Source of the DNA: Ruminococcus sp.
GTDB taxonomy: Bacteria > Bacillota > Clostridia > Oscillospirales > Acutalibacteraceae
Assembly: GCA_017403985.1 (NCBI GenBank)
Contig: JAFRDE010000031.1
Location: forward strand, 1-64,000
Length of the DNA stretch: 64,000 nt
Direction of reading: 5' to 3'
The translations under genes were made by a program, and so were the position numbers. This document shows positions 33,375 to 43,755 of this stretch, in pieces. The notes beneath the pieces are model-generated. The model was not told the DNA's origin and did no database searches. It saw only the letters and a program-made list of their open reading frames with translations. Position 1 is the first letter of the stretch; every line of letters begins with the position of its first letter.

Positions 33375-35315
33375 TTGGCTGTATTACCTATGCAGGCCGT
33401 GAACGTCATCGGACTGGTAAAGTATATCGATGAGGTCGTCACGGTCCTCGGTGAATCGGGCGTGTTCCACCCCGACGAAGTGTCCAACTTCTATACCGAG
33501 CTGCAGGACTTTACGCATGTGCCGACCAACAATACATACGCCGAGCATCTGGCGAATTTGAAGTCCGCCCTGAACAGGATCCTGTTCGATTACAAGATCA
33601 GGGAATTCGACGACTATGATCCTGCGGCTGAGGAGCTGGAAGCGCTCTCGGAAACTATCGTCTCTGATATCGATTTGCTGTGCGATGAAAAAGAAGCCGC
33701 GGCGGAGCGTCTCAGGGAGACAAGACATAACTACAGCGTCACGCAGCAGTTCGCCGGTCTGGACGTCGAGATCGGAGAGCTTCTTAAGCTCAAATACATG
33801 AAAGCGCATTTCGGAAAGCTCCCGAAGGAGAGTATGCCGAAGCTCAGCCTGTATAAAAAGAACAGTAAAAATATCGACTTTATGGTGTGCACGGAAGATA
33901 AGACGCACTGTTGGGGCGTATATTTTGCGCCTGTGGATCAGGCAGAAAAGATCGACAGGATCTTTGAGGGGCTGTATTTTGAGCCGACCGAGCTGGTGGG
34001 CGGCAACGAAACACCCGGCGAGCGGATCGAGATCTATAAAAAGGAGATCCCGATTCTGGAACGGCAGGTAAAAGAGGCGCAGGAGAGGATCGACCGTTAT
34101 CTGAAGGATAACGACGAAACGATCACACGCTGTCTGTCAAAGCTCGAGGAGCTGGCGCTCTATATGGGCATCCGCAGTAAGGCGCTGCAGCACGGCAACA
34201 GCTTCATTATCGTCGGCTGGATCCCCGCCGAGGACGCGGATCAGCTCAAGCGCCGCCTGACGAAGATCAGGAGCGTGGAGCTTGACTTTTCCGACGCGAA
34301 GGAAGAGCTCGATAAGCGCCCGCCCGTCAAGCTGAAAAACGCATTCTTTGCCAAGCCGTTCGAGTTCTTTACCGAAATGTACGGCGTGCCGAAATATAAC
34401 GAGATCGACCCGACGACCTTTGTCGCGATCACCTACATCATCATCTTCGGCATCATGTTCGCCGACCTCGGTCAGGGCTTTGTGCTGACGATCGTCGGAT
34501 GGCTGATGTGGAAGCTCAAAAAGATGAAGATCGGCAAGATTTTAGCGCCGTGCGGCGTATCCTCGATGGTGTTCGGCACCCTGTTCGGCAGCTTCTTCGG
34601 TTTTGAACATCTGCTCGATCCGATGTACCGCTCGATGGGCTATAAGGCAAAGCCGTTCGAGGTCATGGCGTCGGAGAATACCAATACGATCATTTTCGCC
34701 GCCATCGGCATCGGCGTGTTCCTGCTGATCGTCGCGATGCTGTTCAACGTGTACAGCTCGCTCAAGCAAAAGAATTACGGCAGAGCGCTGTTCAGTACCA
34801 GCGGATTGGCAGGAATTGTTTTCTACAGCGCGACGGTGTTCGGATTGTATTCCGAGATCTTTCTCGCAAAGCATGTGATGTCGACGCCGTATATTATGGG
34901 ACTCATCGTGTTCCCGTTCATCCTCATCTTCTTCAGCGAACCGCTCACGGATCTGGTCAACGGCGAAAAGGACTGGCAGCCCGAGAGCTGGGGCGGATAT
35001 ATCGTGGAAAAGCTGTTTGAATCCATCGAGGTCCTGCTAAGCTATGTGACAAACACCATGAGCTTTCTGCGTGTCGGCGCGTTCGTGCTGGTGCACGCGG
35101 GTATGATGCTGGTCGTATTCGTGCTTGCCGAAACCGTAGGCGGCTTCGGTTACTGGGCAATCGTGGTGCTCGGCAACGCGCTGGTCATGGCGCTGGAGGC
35201 GCTGCTGGTAGCGATACAGGTGTTGAGGCTCGAATATTACGAGTTGTTCAGCCGCTTCTATTCGGGTGAGGGAAGACCGTTTGAGCCCGTGAAGTTCATG
35301 AAAGAGAATAGTTAA
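33375..35315 (+). CDS. ntpI: V-type ATPase subunit I (a-subunit)
   Basis: 646 aa, TTG start 8 bp after GAGGTG. Long soluble N-terminal half with coiled coil (residues 1-330), then about seven to eight membrane helices. The late FLRVGAFVLVHAGM segment holds the essential Arg of the ion half-channels. Family length is about 650, so complete. Moves ions past the c-ring. Confidence 0.93.
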   Translation: MAVLPMQAVNVIGLVKYIDEVVTVLGESGVFHPDEVSNFYTELQDFTHVPTNNTYAEHLANLKSALNRILFDYKIREFDDYDPAAEELEALSETIVSDIDLLCDEKEAAAERLRETRHNYSVTQQFAGLDVEIGELLKLKYMKAHFGKLPKESMPKLSLYKKNSKNIDFMVCTEDKTHCWGVYFAPVDQAEKIDRIFEGLYFEPTELVGGNETPGERIEIYKKEIPILERQVKEAQERIDRYLKDNDETITRCLSKLEELALYMGIRSKALQHGNSFIIVGWIPAEDADQLKRRLTKIRSVELDFSDAKEELDKRPPVKLKNAFFAKPFEFFTEMYGVPKYNEIDPTTFVAITYIIIFGIMFADLGQGFVLTIVGWLMWKLKKMKIGKILAPCGVSSMVFGTLFGSFFGFEHLLDPMYRSMGYKAKPFEVMASENTNTIIFAAIGIGVFLLIVAMLFNVYSSLKQKNYGRALFSTSGLAGIVFYSATVFGLYSEIFLAKHVMSTPYIMGLIVFPFILIFFSEPLTDLVNGEKDWQPESWGGYIVEKLFESIEVLLSYVTNTMSFLRVGAFVLVHAGMMLVVFVLAETVGGFGYWAIVVLGNALVMALEALLVAIQVLRLEYYELFSRFYSGEGRPFEPVKFMKENS

Positions 35316-35375
35316 GCAGTTCGATTTTTCGGGAGGAGCATGGTTCTTCCCTACAGATAATTGGAGGTAAATATT

Positions 35376-35807
35376 ATGTCACTGTTTGATTGCTTATTGA
35401 TGGCTTTGCCTGTTGTATTTTTGATCGGTTCCGTGCTGATCGCCGTGAAAGCGGTATCCCGCGGAAAGAGCAGAAAAAGAGCCCTGCTGCTGCAACTCGC
35501 GTCCTTCGCGTTCGTGTTCGCGGTATGCATGATCTGTCCGTTCGCGGCAAGCGCGGCGGGCGGCGAAGCGCTCGTTGAGGCTGCCGGCAACGCGAGCGGC
35601 ATGGCGTTCATCGGCGCCGCCGCGGCGACGGGTCTGTCCTGTATCGGCGGCGGTATCGCGGTCGGCAACGCGGCTCCCGCGGCGATCGGCGCTACCAGCG
35701 AGGACCCCAAGGCGTTCGGTAAGGCGATCATCTTCGTCGCGCTGGGCGAAGGTATCGCACTGTACGGTATGCTGATCTCTATCATGATCCTTTCCAAGAT
35801 CGGTTAA
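35376..35807 (+). CDS. ntpK: V-type ATPase subunit K (c-ring proteolipid)
   Basis: 143 aa from the ATG at 35376 (GGAGG upstream). Four hydrophobic helices. Only the second hairpin (about 71-140) looks like a c-subunit, with a Gly/Ala-rich first helix, the polar SEDPKAFG loop and ion-binding Glu in VALGEGIALYG. The first two helices (about 5-60) do not carry an ion site. So it is a single-site ring subunit. I see no clear Na+ ligand set (Gln in the first helix of the hairpin), so proton use is possible but unproven. Confidence 0.9.
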   Translation: MSLFDCLLMALPVVFLIGSVLIAVKAVSRGKSRKRALLLQLASFAFVFAVCMICPFAASAAGGEALVEAAGNASGMAFIGAAAATGLSCIGGGIAVGNAAPAAIGATSEDPKAFGKAIIFVALGEGIALYGMLISIMILSKIG

Positions 35808-35816
35808 GAAAATGAT

Positions 35817-36125
35817 ATGAAATTTTATTTGATCAGTGATAACGTCGATACCCTGACGGGCATGCGCTTCGCGGGCATCGAGGGCGTTGTCGTACACGAA
35901 GAGGACGAGGTCAGGCAGGAACTGATGAGCGCGATGGAGCGCGAGGATATCGCCGTCATCCTGATGACGGAAAAGCTGGTGTCGCTCTGTCCCGATATCG
36001 TGTACGACCTGAAGCTCAACCGCAAGCAGCCGCTGATCGTCGAGATTCCCGACCGTCACGGCAACGGACGAACCAAGGACAGTATCACCCGATACGTTCA
36101 GGACGCGATCGGCGTCAAGGTATAG
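35817..36125 (+). CDS. ntpF: V-type ATPase subunit F
   Basis: 102 aa. Compact alpha/beta protein opening MKFYLISDNVDTLTGMRFAG, ending with a Rossmann-like PLIVEIPDRHG block before the C-terminal helix. Typical V-ATPase F fold, part of the central rotor. The ribosome site is weak, consistent with coupling to the gene 9 bp before it. Confidence 0.9.
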   Translation: MKFYLISDNVDTLTGMRFAGIEGVVVHEEDEVRQELMSAMEREDIAVILMTEKLVSLCPDIVYDLKLNRKQPLIVEIPDRHGNGRTKDSITRYVQDAIGVKV

Positions 36126-36141
36126 AAAGAGAAGGAACCTT

Positions 36142-36735
36142 ATGCCAAAGGATAAAACAGATAATTTTCTGAAGGCGATAAAGAAATACGCGAAAGAGCA
36201 AAAGACCGCGATGCACGGCGAAGTCAAGCAGCTCAAAAGCGAACGCCTGAAGGAAGCCGAGGAAGAGGCGAAGCGCGAGAGCCAGCGCAGGATCAAGGAG
36301 AACCTGCGCGAAGCCCGCAGCCGCAAGACCGCCGAATTCGCCAAAAAGGTCAGAGAGGGCAGAAGCGAGCTGTTTTTACAGCGCGCCGCGATGGTCGACG
36401 AGATCTTCGAGCTGGCGGCGCGGAAGCTCGTCGCTTATACCGCTTCCGCTGAATATGCCGCTGAGCTGAAGGACGGCGCGAAGGCGATCGCGGAGCTGTT
36501 TGAAGACAGCGACTGCGTCATCATGCTCAACGAGAGAGATCTCGGCGCGGCTGAAGAGATCAAAGATCTCTTTACCGGAAGCGTTGAGGTGCGCGCGGAC
36601 AGCTCCATCCGGATCGGCGGCGTCAGGGGCTGGTGCGAGAGCAAGGGCGTCATCGCAGACGAGACGCTCGATACCAAGCTGGAAGCCCAGCGGGAGTGGT
36701 TCACGGAAAACTCCGCTCTGACGATGACCATTTGA
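36142..36735 (+). CDS. ntpE: V-type ATPase subunit E (peripheral stalk)
   Basis: 197 aa, AAGGAA ribosome site. Long N-terminal charged helix (1-110) then a small alpha/beta domain with the GGVRGWCESKGVIADETLDTKL block, a mark of the E subunit C-terminal domain that holds the AB head. Confidence 0.9.
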   Translation: MPKDKTDNFLKAIKKYAKEQKTAMHGEVKQLKSERLKEAEEEAKRESQRRIKENLREARSRKTAEFAKKVREGRSELFLQRAAMVDEIFELAARKLVAYTASAEYAAELKDGAKAIAELFEDSDCVIMLNERDLGAAEEIKDLFTGSVEVRADSSIRIGGVRGWCESKGVIADETLDTKLEAQREWFTENSALTMTI

Positions 36736-36748
36736 CCGAAAGAGAAGA

Positions 36749-38509
36749 ATGAATATGGATAAGAATGTGATTTACGGTATCAACGGTCCCGTCGTTACCG
36801 TAAAGGATACCGACAGCTTTGCCATGATGGAAATGGTCTATGTCGGTCAACAAAAGCTGGTCGGCGAGGTGATCGGCATCACCGACCGCCTGACCACGAT
36901 ACAGGTATATGAGGAGACGACCGGTCTCAAGCCCGGCGACCCTGTCGCGGGCACCGGAGCGCCGATGAACGTGCTGCTGGGACCCGGTATCATCGACAAT
37001 ATCTTTGACGGCATCGAGCGCCCGCTGAAGGCGATCGAGGAGCAGTCCGGCGCGTTTATCAGCAGAGGCGCGGCGGTATCTTCACTGGATACCGAAAAAA
37101 ACTGGACGGTCACGATGAAAATAAAGGTCGGCGACGAGCTCGAGGGCGGTCAGATCTACGCGACCGTTCCCGAAACGCCGATCATCGAGCATAGATTGAT
37201 GGTTCCGCCCGCTTTGGCGGGAACGGTCGTCGAGGCGCGCCCCGACGGCTGCTATCGGCTGTTCGATACCGTAGCGGTCATCGAGGATGAAGCGGGGCAG
37301 AGGCACGAGCTGACGCTGTGCCAGAAGTGGCCGATCCGCACCTCGCGTCCCGTCAGGGACAGACTGGCGCCCACTATCCCGCTGATCACCGGACAGCGCA
37401 TCATGGATACGCTGTTCCCGATCGCGAAGGGCGGCACGGCGGCGATCCCCGGCGGCTTCGGTACCGGCAAGACCATGAACCAGCATCAGCTCGCGAAGTG
37501 GTGCGACGCGGATATCATCATCTACGTCGGCTGCGGCGAGCGCGGCAACGAAATGAGCCAGGTTCTTGATGAATTCTCCAAGCTGATCGACCCCAAGTCC
37601 AACCGCCCGATGACGGACAGGACCGTGCTGATCGCCAACACCTCCAATATGCCCGTAGCGGCGCGCGAGGCGTCGATCTACACCGGCATTACCCTCGCGG
37701 AGTATTACCGCGATATGGGTTATCATGTTGCGATGATGGCTGACTCCACCTCCCGCTGGGCGGAAGCGCTCAGAGAAATCTCCGGACGACTGGAGGAGAT
37801 GCCCGCGGAGGAAGGCTTCCCGGCATACCTGCCGTCGAGACTCGCGGAGTTCTATGAGAGAGGTGGTCGAGTGGAAGCGCTGTGCGGGGAGGAAGGCTCC
37901 GTGACCCTGATCGGCGCGGTGTCGCCGCAGGGTTCCGATTTCTCCGAGCCTGTAACGCAGAACACCAAGCGCTTTACGCGCGTGTTCTGGGCGCTGGATA
38001 AGGCGCTCGCGTACGCCAGACATTACCCCGCGATCAACTGGATCGACAGCTACAGCGAATACTTCAACGACCTCGATCCGTGGTTCAGAGAGAACCTCGG
38101 AGAGGAGTTCATCGAATATAGAAACCAGATCAGCGCCCTCCTGCAGGAGGAGAGCTCCCTGATGGAGATCGTCAAGCTGATCGGCTCCGACGTACTGCCC
38201 GACGACCAGAAGCTGGTCATCGAGACGGCGAGAGTCATCCGCGTCGGTTTCCTGCAGCAGAACGCCTTCCATCCGGAGGATACCTATGTCCCGCTCGAAA
38301 AGCAGAAGAGGATGATGGAGGTCATCCTGCATCTTCACGAAAAGGTGAAGGAGGTCGTCGCGCGGGAGATCCCGATCTCACGCGTCACAGAGCTCGGTCT
38401 TTTCGACAAGCTCACCAAGATGAAATACGACATCCCCAACAATCGTTTGGAGATGTTTGACGAGTATATTCAGGATATCGACGAACAGCTCGCCATCTTA
38501 TTACTGTAA
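36749..38509 (+). CDS. ntpA: V-type ATPase catalytic subunit A
   Basis: 586 aa. Start at 36749 or two codons later; neither has a strong ribosome site. Catalytic ATPase: P-loop [13 protein letters not shown] (near residue 230; Gly-Gly where most have Gly-Pro), the GERGNEM block and [19 protein letters not shown]. Family length. Forms the hexameric head with subunit B. Confidence 0.96.
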   Translation: MNMDKNVIYGINGPVVTVKDTDSFAMMEMVYVGQQKLVGEVIGITDRLTTIQVYEETTGLKPGDPVAGTGAPMNVLLGPGIIDNIFDGIERPLKAIEEQSGAFISRGAAVSSLDTEKNWTVTMKIKVGDELEGGQIYATVPETPIIEHRLMVPPALAGTVVEARPDGCYRLFDTVAVIEDEAGQRHELTLCQKWPIRTSRPVRDRLAPTIPLITGQRIMDTLFPIAKGGTAAIPGGFGTGKTMNQHQLAKWCDADIIIYVGCGERGNEMSQVLDEFSKLIDPKSNRPMTDRTVLIANTSNMPVAAREASIYTGITLAEYYRDMGYHVAMMADSTSRWAEALREISGRLEEMPAEEGFPAYLPSRLAEFYERGGRVEALCGEEGSVTLIGAVSPQGSDFSEPVTQNTKRFTRVFWALDKALAYARHYPAINWIDSYSEYFNDLDPWFRENLGEEFIEYRNQISALLQEESSLMEIVKLIGSDVLPDDQKLVIETARVIRVGFLQQNAFHPEDTYVPLEKQKRMMEVILHLHEKVKEVVAREIPISRVTELGLFDKLTKMKYDIPNNRLEMFDEYIQDIDEQLAILLL

Positions 38510-38523
38510 AGGAGGAAACGCAT

Positions 38524-39921
38524 TTGATCATTGATTATGTAGGCGTAAAAGAGATCAACGGCTCGCTGGTCGTCATGGACGGCGTCAAGGGCGTTTCCAA
38601 CGAAGAGATCGTCGATATCAAGCTCGACGACGGCTCTCACCGCCAGGGGCGCGTGGTACAGATCGACGGCGAGCGTATCGTGGTACAGGTTTTTGAGGGC
38701 ACCCGAAGGATCAGCCTGAAGAATACCCGTACCCGCCTGACCGGCCACCCGATGGAAATGCCGCTGTCGCCCGAGATCATCGGCAGAGTCCTCGACGGCG
38801 CCGGCAGACCGATCGACGGATTGGGGGAGATATTCGCCGTCAAAAAAGCCAATATCAACGGAACGCCGATCAATCCGGTGTCCCGCGTGTATCCGAAAAA
38901 CTATATCAATACCGGCATCTCGAGCATCGACACGCTGATGACCCTGATCCGCGGTCAGAAGCTGCCGATCTTCTCGGGCTCCGGTATGACGCATAACGAC
39001 CTCGCCGTACAGATCGTGCGGCAGGCAAAGATCAGCGGCGCCGACAGCAGCAATTTCGGCGTTGTTTTCGCCGCGATGGGCGTGCAGAAGGATGTCGCGG
39101 AATATTTTCGCAAGAGCTTTGAAGAGAGCGGCGTGCTGTCGCGCGTCGTGATGCTCTTGAACCTTTCCAACGACCCGATCATCGAACGTACGCTGACGCC
39201 GCGCTGCGCGCTGACGGTCGCCGAGTACCTCGCCTTTGAGCTGGATATGCATATCCTCGTCATCATGACGGATATGACCTCTTACGCCGAGGCGCTGCGC
39301 GAGTTCTCGTCCTCCAAGGGTGAGATCCCCGGCAGAAAGGGCTACCCCGGCTATCTGTACTCCGACCTCGCGTCGCTGTATGAGAGAGCGGGCATGATCA
39401 AAGATCATCCGGGCTCGGTGACGCAGATCCCGATCCTGACGATGCCCAACGACGATATCACACACCCGATCCCCGACCTGACGGGCTATATCACCGAGGG
39501 ACAGATCGTACTCGACCGCGTGCTGCAGGGACAGGGAATTTATCCGCCTGTCAGCATCCTGCCGTCGCTGTCGCGTCTGATGAAGGACGGTATCGGCGAG
39601 GGATACACCCGCGCCGACCATCAGGCGCTCGCGAATCAGCTCTTTGCATCTTACGCGAAGGTCATCGACGCGAGAGCGCTCGCGTCGGTCATCGGCGAGG
39701 AGGAGCTTTCGCCGATCGATAAGAAGTATATCGCGTTCGGCAGGCTGTTTGAAGCGCGCTTTATCAATCAGGGCTTCAACGAGAACCGCAGCATCGAACA
39801 GAGCCTCGACCTCGGCTGGGAGCTGCTTTCCACCCTTCCCAGATCGGAGCTCGACCGCGTGGACGACGCGGTGCTCGATCTTTACTTCGAGAACAAGGAT
39901 AAGAAGAAGGAATTATCATAA
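38524..39921 (+). CDS. ntpB: V-type ATPase subunit B
   Basis: 465 aa, TTG start 8 bp after GGAGG. Non-catalytic partner of [15 protein letters not shown] in place of a P-loop, and [15 protein letters not shown]. Its stop TAA shares one base with the ATG of the next gene. Confidence 0.95.
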   Translation: MIIDYVGVKEINGSLVVMDGVKGVSNEEIVDIKLDDGSHRQGRVVQIDGERIVVQVFEGTRRISLKNTRTRLTGHPMEMPLSPEIIGRVLDGAGRPIDGLGEIFAVKKANINGTPINPVSRVYPKNYINTGISSIDTLMTLIRGQKLPIFSGSGMTHNDLAVQIVRQAKISGADSSNFGVVFAAMGVQKDVAEYFRKSFEESGVLSRVVMLLNLSNDPIIERTLTPRCALTVAEYLAFELDMHILVIMTDMTSYAEALREFSSSKGEIPGRKGYPGYLYSDLASLYERAGMIKDHPGSVTQIPILTMPNDDITHPIPDLTGYITEGQIVLDRVLQGQGIYPPVSILPSLSRLMKDGIGEGYTRADHQALANQLFASYAKVIDARALASVIGEEELSPIDKKYIAFGRLFEARFINQGFNENRSIEQSLDLGWELLSTLPRSELDRVDDAVLDLYFENKDKKKELS

Positions 39922-40556
39922 TGGCGGTACAGACAGTGCCCACCAAGGGCAATCTGATGAATACCAAAAAATCGCTTACGCTGGCGCGGGTCGGCTACGA
40001 TCTGCTCGACCGCAAGCGCAATATCCTGATCCGAGAGATGATGACGCTGATCGATCACGCCAACGCGATCCAGCAGGAGATCGACAACGCGTACGATGAA
40101 GCGTATCTCGCGCTGCAGCGCGCCAATATCACCAACGGCTTTTGTGATGATATCGCGCGCGCGATCCCGGTGGAGGACGGCTTGAAGCTGGACTTCCGCA
40201 GCGTGATGGGCGTAGAGATCCCGGTGCTCACGCTGGACGACAGCGACGAGCGCATCCGACTCCACTACGGAACGGAGATGGCGAATTCCGCCGTTGACAA
40301 TGTCTATATTCGGTTCACAAAGGTGAAGGAGCTGACGGTGGAGCTGGCGGAGATCGAGAACAGCGTTTACCGCCTTGCGGACGCGATCAAAAAGACGCAG
40401 AAGCGCGCCAACGCGCTTAAGAATATCATGATCCCGCGCTTTGAAGAGACCGTCAAATTCATCACCGACGCACTGGATGAAAAGGACAGGGAAGAGTTCA
40501 GCCGCCTGAAAGTCATCAAGCGGAAGAAGCTCAGAGAAAGTGCGGAACGGCAATAG
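39921..40556 (+). CDS. ntpD: V-type ATPase subunit D (rotor)
   Basis: 211 aa. Overlaps the B stop by one base, so translationally coupled. Two long helices with a short central beta region; TKGNLMNTKKSLTLARVGYDLLDRKRNIL and the late RRANALKNIMIP-like block mark the V-ATPase D family. Last gene of the operon; a terminator follows in 6 bp. Confidence 0.94.
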   Translation: MAVQTVPTKGNLMNTKKSLTLARVGYDLLDRKRNILIREMMTLIDHANAIQQEIDNAYDEAYLALQRANITNGFCDDIARAIPVEDGLKLDFRSVMGVEIPVLTLDDSDERIRLHYGTEMANSAVDNVYIRFTKVKELTVELAEIENSVYRLADAIKKTQKRANALKNIMIPRFEETVKFITDALDEKDREEFSRLKVIKRKKLRESAERQ

Positions 40557-40562
40557 AGAATG

Positions 40563-40591
40563 AAAAGGCGGTTTCGACCGCCTTTTTCTTT
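40563..40591 (+). terminator. Terminator of the V-ATPase operon
   Basis: 10-bp stem AAAAGGCGGT / ACCGCCTTTT, TTCG loop, T-rich tail. Confidence 0.9.
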
Positions 40592-40611
40592 ATGTTTTTT
40601 TCTGAAAAATA

Positions 40612-40639
40612 GTGACATTTTCACTTTTATCAGTATAAT
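40612..40639 (+). promoter_or_regulatory. Probable promoter of the ABC exporter operon
   Basis: GTGACA at 40612, 16-bp spacer, TATAAT at 40634; 41 bp before the first ATG. Confidence 0.6.
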
Positions 40640-40679
40640 AGAAGCATGTCCGAATATCAAAAGATTTACGGAGGTAATT

Positions 40680-41780
40680 ATGTCAGATTCCAAAAAGATC
40701 AATCCCGCGCCCGACGGCGCTGAAACCGCAGAGACTGTCGAGACCGCTCAGGTCGCTACGTCCGAAAAGACGGCGGCTGATTCAAATGACAGCACTCCCG
40801 AAAAGAAGAACGGCAGCCGCAAAAAACGAATCATCATTATTTCTGTTATCGCGGCAGTCGTCGTGATCGCGGCAATCGTTCTGATCGTCGTTCTCACCGG
40901 CAATAACGCCGACGCCGAAAGCGACGAGGACGTCGAATATATCGACGTACAGACCGGTAACTATTACGGCGGCGTCATCGAGCCGCAGCAGACCGCGGAC
41001 GTCAATAAGGATCCCGAGCGTACGGTCAGCGACGTTTATGTCAAGGTCGGCGACACCGTAAAGAAGGGCGACAAGCTCTTTGAGTACGATTCCAACGAGA
41101 CCGCGTCCAAGCTGTCGAAGGCGAAGATCGAATATGAAAGCATCAAGAACGATATCGCGGAATGTGAGACGCGTATCTCACAGCTGTCGCGCCAGCGTTC
41201 CGAGGCGGATGCGGATCAGCAGGCGTCTTACACCGAACAGATCTCGGAGCAGCAGAGCAGCAAGAGCCAGTATGAGCTGAACCTGAGAATCAAGCAGGTA
41301 GAGATCGACGATCTGCAGGACAGTCTGGATAATTCCGTCGTCACCGCTCCGATCAGCGGCATCATCAAACAGATCAACAACGGCTCCGATAACACCTCCG
41401 GCGCCTATATGACGATACTGATGAACGGCTCCTATCGTGTGAAGTGTCTGGTGGACGAGACAAACGTCCGCAGCATCAGCGACGGGATGAAGGTTGTTGT
41501 TCACTCGCGCGTGGAAAAGGACAAAACCTGGGACGGAACCGTCTCCAAGGTGGATTCCTCGAACCCGGCGGACAAGAGCGGCAATAACGGCGGCATGGAC
41601 ACGGGCAACTCCGATAATTCCGCGACCAATTACTATTTCTATGTCAACCTTGACAGCAGTGATGAGCTGCTGCTCGGCGAGCATGTTTACGTTGAGCCCG
41701 TCATGGATGAAGCGTCTGATATCTCGGATGATGCTCCGGAACAGGATGACGCGGCGCCTGTCGATAACGCAGAGAACTGA
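40680..41780 (+). CDS. MFP adaptor subunit of MacB-type ABC exporter (first copy)
   Basis: 366 aa from the ATG at 40680 with GGAGGT. Cytoplasmic charged start, one membrane helix (about 54-75), then biotinyl-lipoyl half (VGDTVKKGDKLFEYDSN), a coiled hairpin (about 140-215), the returning lipoyl half (VVTAPISGIIKQINNG) and a beta-barrel. HlyD/YknX-like. Such proteins link the permease to the envelope during export. The acidic tail at the C-terminus is unusual. First of two adaptors in the same operon. Confidence 0.88.
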   Translation: MSDSKKINPAPDGAETAETVETAQVATSEKTAADSNDSTPEKKNGSRKKRIIIISVIAAVVVIAAIVLIVVLTGNNADAESDEDVEYIDVQTGNYYGGVIEPQQTADVNKDPERTVSDVYVKVGDTVKKGDKLFEYDSNETASKLSKAKIEYESIKNDIAECETRISQLSRQRSEADADQQASYTEQISEQQSSKSQYELNLRIKQVEIDDLQDSLDNSVVTAPISGIIKQINNGSDNTSGAYMTILMNGSYRVKCLVDETNVRSISDGMKVVVHSRVEKDKTWDGTVSKVDSSNPADKSGNNGGMDTGNSDNSATNYYFYVNLDSSDELLLGEHVYVEPVMDEASDISDDAPEQDDAAPVDNAEN

Positions 41781-41791
41781 CGGAGGGCGCC

Positions 41792-42487
41792 ATGCTGTTA
41801 GAATTAAAACACATTTATAAAACCTACCGGAACGGCGACGAGGACGTCCCGATCCTGAAGGATGTCTCCCTTTCGATCGAAAAGGGAGAGTATCTGGCGA
41901 TCATGGGACCCTCCGGCTCCGGTAAGTCGACGCTGATGAATATCATCGGCTGTCTGGACAGACCGACCAGCGGCGAGTTTACGCTGGACGGTAAGGATAT
42001 GCTCACGTTGAGCGATAACGAGCTGTCCGAAATCCGCGCCCATCAGATCGGCTTCGTTTTCCAGAGCTTCCAGCTTTTAAAAGGCGAGACCGCGATCCAG
42101 AACGTGATGCTGCCCCTGTCGTTCGCGGGCGTAAAGCGCAACCTGCGCCATGATATCGCCCAAAAGGCGCTCGAGCGCGTCGGACTCGCCGAGCGCGTCG
42201 ACTTTCTGCCGACCCAGCTTTCGGGCGGTCAGAAGCAGCGCGTCGCTATCGCGCGGGCGCTGGTCAACAATCCCGATATCATCCTGGCGGACGAACCCAC
42301 CGGCGCGCTCGATCAGAAGAGCGGCAAGTCGGTGATGGAGCTGTTTGAGCAGCTCAACCGCGAGGGCGTTACCATCGTATTGATCACCCACGACGAAAAC
42401 GTCGGCAAGCGGGCGAACAGGCTTCTGCATATTGTAGACGGCGAGATTCTGGAGCATAAGCAGGAGGTGGCGCAGGATGAAAAATAA
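41792..42487 (+). CDS. ABC transporter ATP-binding protein (MacB/LolD type)
   Basis: 231 aa, GGAGG ribosome site. Walker A GPSGSGKSTLMNI, Q-loop FVFQSFQLL, signature LSGGQKQRVAIARAL, Walker B ILADEPTGALD and H-loop THDENV, all intact. Works with the MacB-like permease two genes downstream. Overlaps the second adaptor gene by 11 bp. Confidence 0.95.
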   Translation: MLLELKHIYKTYRNGDEDVPILKDVSLSIEKGEYLAIMGPSGSGKSTLMNIIGCLDRPTSGEFTLDGKDMLTLSDNELSEIRAHQIGFVFQSFQLLKGETAIQNVMLPLSFAGVKRNLRHDIAQKALERVGLAERVDFLPTQLSGGQKQRVAIARALVNNPDIILADEPTGALDQKSGKSVMELFEQLNREGVTIVLITHDENVGKRANRLLHIVDGEILEHKQEVAQDEK

Positions 42488-43739
42488 GAAGCTGAAAAAG
42501 TGGCTGATCATCATCGGCGTGTGCGTTGTCCTCATCGTCGGTATCATTTTCGGCGTTATCGCGCTGAACCAGAACTCCCGCAGGGCATATGTACAGCCGG
42601 TGAGCGACCTGAATATGGGTTATGAGTCGGCTTCGCAGGCATTTTCCGGCAGAGTAGCGGAAAGCGCTCAGGACAAGATCCTTGTCTCGTCGGAAAAAAA
42701 GGTAGACGAGGTCTTTGTGTCAAAGGGCGACAAGGTGAAGAAGGGCGACAAGCTCTTTCAGTACGATACCCGCCTGCTGGAGCTCTCGCTGGAGGAAAAA
42801 CAGCTGACCGTCAATATCAACGAAACGACGCTGTCCAACGAGAAGCAGAAGTTGGAAGCCTACCAGAATATCGTCCCCTCCACGGAACCGCCGACGGAGG
42901 AACCCGCACCCGAAGAGAGCGTCGCGGCGGATGCGACCGCAGCGGCAGACGCGACCGAGGGAGAGGCGGTTCCGGAGAAGGTTGAAGAAAGCAGCGCCGC
43001 AAAGACCTATACGGCACAGGAAAAAGCCGACCTGATCGCCGATCAGCAGATCGTCGTCAGCAGAGCGCAGACGGCCCTGGACTCTTCCAAGGAGGAGCTC
43101 GAGGAAGCACAGCAGGCGCTGGATGAAGCGGTGGTCACCGCTAAGATGGACGGTACCGTCAGCGACATTCAGGATCCCGATAACTTCGACAGTTCCGCGC
43201 CGTTCTGCATCGTGGTCGGCGATACCGGCGTGACGGTGAAGGGATATGTCGGCGAGTTCGACTATGCCGATCTGCATGTCGGAGATAAACTGACCGTATC
43301 CTCATATATGAACGACATTCAGACGAGCGGCGAAGTGCTGAGTATCGGCGATTATCCCACCGACGCGCAAAGCGGCGGCAGCGGCAACCAGAACACCTCC
43401 TATTATGAATTCACCGCCTTTGTCGATCAGTCCGAGGGCTTCGATATCGGCGAGGACGTCCAGATCGCGAAGGACACCTCCGAAGAAGGCGAGTCGAGCG
43501 ATACTATCATGCTGAGCAAGGCGTATGTGCGTACCGACAGCAAGGGATCATATGTGCTCAAGGATGTGAACGGCAAGCTGCAGCGTCAGGACGTTAAGAC
43601 CAAAAAGACCTCCGGCAGCGACTATATCCGGATCACCGAAGGACTGAGCATGGATGATTTGATCGCCTTCCCTTACGGCTCCAAGGGCAAGGAAGGCTTA
43701 CCGACGACGACCGAAGAACAAGGTCCGAGTATATTCTGA
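42477..43739 (+). CDS. MFP adaptor subunit of MacB-type ABC exporter (second copy)
   Basis: 420 aa, start inside the end of the ATPase gene. Membrane helix (8-29), lipoyl half VSKGDKVKKGDKLFQYDTR (near residue 80), coiled hairpin carrying a Pro/Glu/Ala-rich insertion (about 135-175), then the second lipoyl half (DEAVVTAKMDGTVSDIQD) and barrel. Same plan as the first adaptor but clearly diverged. Could form mixed or alternate adaptors with it. Confidence 0.88.
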   Translation: MKNKKLKKWLIIIGVCVVLIVGIIFGVIALNQNSRRAYVQPVSDLNMGYESASQAFSGRVAESAQDKILVSSEKKVDEVFVSKGDKVKKGDKLFQYDTRLLELSLEEKQLTVNINETTLSNEKQKLEAYQNIVPSTEPPTEEPAPEESVAADATAAADATEGEAVPEKVEESSAAKTYTAQEKADLIADQQIVVSRAQTALDSSKEELEEAQQALDEAVVTAKMDGTVSDIQDPDNFDSSAPFCIVVGDTGVTVKGYVGEFDYADLHVGDKLTVSSYMNDIQTSGEVLSIGDYPTDAQSGGSGNQNTSYYEFTAFVDQSEGFDIGEDVQIAKDTSEEGESSDTIMLSKAYVRTDSKGSYVLKDVNGKLQRQDVKTKKTSGSDYIRITEGLSMDDLIAFPYGSKGKEGLPTTTEEQGPSIF

Positions 43740-43755
43740 GAAAGGAGAGCGGATT

